Shown here piece after piece: positions 61,632 through 64,000 of a stretch of 64,000 bases of DNA (positions are counted from its first letter, which is position 1; each line of letters opens with the position of its first letter). The notes under the pieces were generated by a model, which made no database searches, had not been told where the DNA came from, and saw only the letters and a program-made list of their open reading frames with translations. The stretch comes from JAAYJT01 sp037446395 (GTDB taxonomy: Bacteria > Bacteroidota > Bacteroidia > Bacteroidales > JAAYJT01), in NCBI GenBank assembly GCA_037446395.1, contig JBBIIP010000002.1, positions 115,835 through 179,834 on the forward strand, written 5' to 3'. The translations under genes and the position numbers were made by a program.

Positions 61632-61871
61632 ATTTTGGTTTACCTGGATTCCTAATATCATTCAGGAAAGTAGGATTTATAGATGTAAGAGCAATGAAAA
61701 CAATGTAAAGTTTTAGAATTTTAATATATTTTGCTGAAAATAAAAACACAATAAAATAGTGAATTGCTAATCGCTGTTCTTGAGTCATTAAATAAAATAT
61801 ACTTCAATAAATTGTCACCACATCCCTGCAGGAGATAAACCGTTTACTTCAATGTTTTCCAAATTAAAACC

Positions 61872-63470
61872 ATGATTGAAAATACATACGATACCATTGT
61901 TGTTGGCGGAGGAATAGCCGGATTAACCGCCACCGCATTTCTGGCGCACAAGGGGCAAAAAGTGCTGCTAATAGAAAAGAATAAAGAGCTGGGAGGGCTG
62001 GTTAACTCTTTTTTTGTCAATGGATTTCATTTCGATTCCGGGGTGCGGGCGCTGGAAGACGCTGGAATCATCCTCCCGATGCTTAAAGCCCTGAATATAG
62101 AGCTCGAGATCGTAAAAAGCCCGGTTTCGATCGGAATTGAAAATGAGATTCTCCACATCGAAAATCTTGACAGCCTCGAGAAATACAAGGAATTGCTAAA
62201 GAGTTTTTACCCGGAAAGTGCAAGCGAGATTGATGAAGTACTGAAGACCATTGGCAGGATCATGAAATATATGGACGTACTATATGGTGTCGAGAACCCG
62301 CTTTTCAAAGATTTGAAGCGCGATACATCGTTCATTTTCAAAAAACTCCTTCCGTGGGTGCCCCGCTTCCTGCTTACCGTAGGAAAAATAAACCGGATGC
62401 AGTTTCCAGTTGAGGATTATCTGAAATCCATAGTTAAGAATCCATCCCTCAGGGATATTATCGCACAGCACTTTTTCAAAAACACACCTACTTTCTTTGC
62501 CCTCAGCTATTTTTCGCTATACCTCGACTACTTCTATCCCAAAGGTGGAGTTGGCAAGCTGTCGGAAGCGATGGGTAAAAAAATTCTGGATCTGGGAGGC
62601 GAAATCAAAACAGAAACCATTGTTAAAGCGGTATTCCCTGAGAATAGAACTGTTACGGACAATAATAATATTCTATATCAGTATAAAAACCTGGTTTGGG
62701 CAGCCGATCTGAAAACGCTTTACAGAATTGCAGAAACACAGAATCTATCCGCTAAAATTAAAGCCAGGGTAGAAGATGTAAAAGCCAGGGTTATGAAGGG
62801 CAAAGGCGGTGAATCGGTTTTTACGTTGTTCCTGCAGGTGGATGAACCCCTTGAGAGTTTTAGGGAGATCGCCAACGGTCATTTTTTTTATACCCCGTCG
62901 CGGCAAGGCTTAGGCGAAACTCATCGAAGGGAACTGAACAATTTGTTGCTCAATTTTGACAATTCCGGCAAACAACCGATTTTTGACTGGCTCGATAAAT
63001 TCATATCCCTGAATACGTTCGAGATTTCAATTCCCGGCCTGAAGGACAGCAATTTGGTTCCACCGGGGAAAACAGGCATGATTATAAGCTTCCTTGCTGA
63101 ACATGAACTGTTCTGGAAAATACAGGAGGCCGGCTGGCTTAACGAATTTATTACAGGAATAGAGGATCGTATGCTGAACGTGATCTCAGAATCGGTCTTC
63201 CCTGTGTTGAAAAACAAGGTGATAAAGCGGTTTTCGTTTTCGCCAATAAGTATCCATAACCGTACAAACAGCTCCGGGGGCGCAATTGTAGGGTGGGAGT
63301 TTCAGAAGGAGATGCCGGTGGTGAACAAGATTCAAATTGCCGACCGTTCAGTCCTAACTCCTTTCCCATCCGTTTACCAGGCGGGGCAATGGGCATACAG
63401 CCCGGCCGGTGTACCCATGTCAATACTGACAGGGAAGTTAGCCGCCAACAGGGTTTTAAAGACTAAATAA
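61872..63470 (+). CDS. CrtI-like NAD(P)/FAD-dependent oxidoreductase
   Basis: 532 residues. FAD-binding GGGIAGLTATAFLAHKGQKVLLIEKNKELGG at about 12-42, with GFHFDSGV following, and the C-terminal FAD motif VYQAGQWAYSPAGVPMSILTGKLAANRVL, the arrangement of phytoene desaturases and their relatives (RetSat-type saturases and carotenoid isomerases). PVEDYLKSIV and YPKGGVGKLSEAM are also typical. It would oxidise, saturate or isomerise a hydrophobic polyene or lipid. No phytoene synthase is seen, so carotenoid synthesis cannot be claimed. Confidence 0.87.
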   Translation: MIENTYDTIVVGGGIAGLTATAFLAHKGQKVLLIEKNKELGGLVNSFFVNGFHFDSGVRALEDAGIILPMLKALNIELEIVKSPVSIGIENEILHIENLDSLEKYKELLKSFYPESASEIDEVLKTIGRIMKYMDVLYGVENPLFKDLKRDTSFIFKKLLPWVPRFLLTVGKINRMQFPVEDYLKSIVKNPSLRDIIAQHFFKNTPTFFALSYFSLYLDYFYPKGGVGKLSEAMGKKILDLGGEIKTETIVKAVFPENRTVTDNNNILYQYKNLVWAADLKTLYRIAETQNLSAKIKARVEDVKARVMKGKGGESVFTLFLQVDEPLESFREIANGHFFYTPSRQGLGETHRRELNNLLLNFDNSGKQPIFDWLDKFISLNTFEISIPGLKDSNLVPPGKTGMIISFLAEHELFWKIQEAGWLNEFITGIEDRMLNVISESVFPVLKNKVIKRFSFSPISIHNRTNSSGGAIVGWEFQKEMPVVNKIQIADRSVLTPFPSVYQAGQWAYSPAGVPMSILTGKLAANRVLKTK

Positions 63471-63491
63471 AACAGATATTCATCGTTTCGT

Positions 63492-63608
63492 ATAAAATAT
63501 GATACGGTCGTCCTTGGAGGAGGAATTGCCGGGGCAACCGCAGCTACCCACCTGGTCAGCCTGGGCCAATGGTTTGAGCTGTCCGGGATGCAAACCAGGA
63601 CTGGATGA
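63492..63608 (+). pseudogene. Remnant of a second FAD-dependent oxidoreductase, start codon lost and truncated
   Basis: The frame reads IKYDTVVLGGGIAGATAATH followed by LVSLGQ, a clean Rossmann FAD-binding N-terminus that normally opens MKYDTVV. The codon where ATG is expected (63492-63494) is ATA. The homology-like part ends near 63569, the frame then continues with unrelated residues and stops at 63606. It lies 21 bases after the stop of the CrtI-like gene and in the same frame. It looks like the 5' stump of a decayed gene; a genuine ATA start is unlikely and the product too short to work. Confidence 0.7.
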
Positions 63609-63879
63609 CTGGTTCAACCCTTCCGGCGCGATGTAGTGTATTTCGAATAGGGATAGCGAACCATAGAGAATTAGGAAATCGTTCTTCCAATGCTGAAACA
63701 AGGCGGATGAGATTGAATTCCAAAAATCTATGGTTAATGTGGGCATTGAAAACCTGGTGATCATCGTAATGAAAATGAATAGCATTGCTGATTATGAGGC
63801 CTTTCTGAATTTTCATTTTCCGGATTAAGCAGGCAACGATTTTGTCAATATCGGCGAGTAATAGGCAATTGCTCCCCAC
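63556..63879 (-). other. Possible coding fragment of unknown type, minus strand
   Basis: A 107-codon open frame whose middle, NAIHFHYDDHQVFNAHINHR then LEFNLIRLVSALEERFP and NTLHRAGRVEP, has protein-like composition, but matches no family I recognise. Its last 15 codons or so overlap the FAD remnant. With a plus-strand frame ending NYLIYGLQISK near 63969 it suggests a patchwork of gene fragments to the window edge. Weak call. Confidence 0.3.
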
Positions 63880-64000
63880 AAACAGCCGCCATCGCCAACG
63901 GCAAACCCGAACGGCTATGCTGGTGGCTGCACAATTACCTCATATATGGATTGCAAATATCAAAATGACCGGCGTGTGCAGAAAAGTTGCCCTGTGCAAA

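Noticed and set aside
1..64000. tRNA, rRNA, CRISPR, insertion sequence or phage genes
   Set aside because: Intergenic spaces were read on both strands for tRNA-like arms, repeat-spacer patterns, terminal inverted repeats and transposase or phage proteins; none was convincing.

Overview
The window looks like a chromosomal segment of a member of the Bacteroidota, probably of the Bacteroidales-like part of the phylum. The signs are a type IX secretion protein (PorZ) with a C-terminal sorting domain, the lineage-typical DUF4290-murA pair, a DUF2795 protein, a long-form SecA, a cysteate synthase of the kind tied to sulfonolipids, and many promoter-like boxes of the Bacteroidota form TAnnTTTG just upstream of start codons. 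Base composition is moderate and even by eye. No rRNA, tRNA, CRISPR array, insertion sequence or prophage gene was recognised. Both window edges cut through coding or formerly coding sequence.

Layout. 0-2.5 kb: a leftward run of ECF sigma factor, membrane protein (possible anti-sigma), fructosamine-kinase-like protein and a truncated radical SAM protein. 2.7-7.4 kb: a small membrane protein, ThpR, a DUF819 transporter, LysS and RecO. 7.5-16.2 kb: the cell-surface block, with porZ leftward, then a YfhO-type membrane protein, a TonB-dependent receptor of the copper type and an MbnP-family lipoprotein rightward. 16.3-22.6 kb: a GNAT-like protein, an NhaD-type antiporter, threonine aldolase, a PatB-type C-S lyase and a sigma-54 activator-like response regulator without a DNA-binding domain. 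22.7-32.6 kb, all leftward: ABC exporter pair, dnaJ-grpE, murA-DUF4290, PcrA/UvrD helicase and GAPDH. 32.7-40.1 kb, rightward: a 1372-residue PPDK-like phosphotransferase of unknown substrate, lepA and cysteate synthase. 40.2-46.4 kb, leftward: PEGA lipoprotein, MacB-type permease plus HlyD-type adaptor (no ATPase beside them), the NAD salvage pair pncA-pncB and zupT. 46.7-50.9 kb, rightward: a peptidase/beta-propeller/beta-barrel protein and an AI-2E family permease. 51-59.9 kb, leftward: frr, pyrH, secA, DUF2795, a PduO-type adenosyltransferase, a lone LolD/MacB-type ATPase, a methyltransferase-fold protein and YifB/ComM. 60.2-63.5 kb, rightward: a small accessory cluster of NTF2-like protein, SDR and CrtI-like FAD oxidoreductase, followed by a decayed region.

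Most of the window is housekeeping. The parts worth attention are: (1) the PPDK-like giant, which has the ATP-grasp and phosphohistidine domains but no PEP/pyruvate domain; (2) the copper-type TonB receptor paired with MbnP without a neighbouring MbnH; (3) three sigma-54-like -24/-12 elements (ahead of grpE-dnaJ, the antiporter and the peptidase/propeller/barrel gene) in the same window as a sigma-54 activator-like protein with an altered GAFTGA loop and no DNA-binding domain; (4) MurA with Asp in place of the fosfomycin-target Cys; (5) the NTF2/SDR/FAD cluster and the broken second FAD gene after it, whose start codon position reads ATA. Functions are inferred from family recognition by eye, not from database searches.
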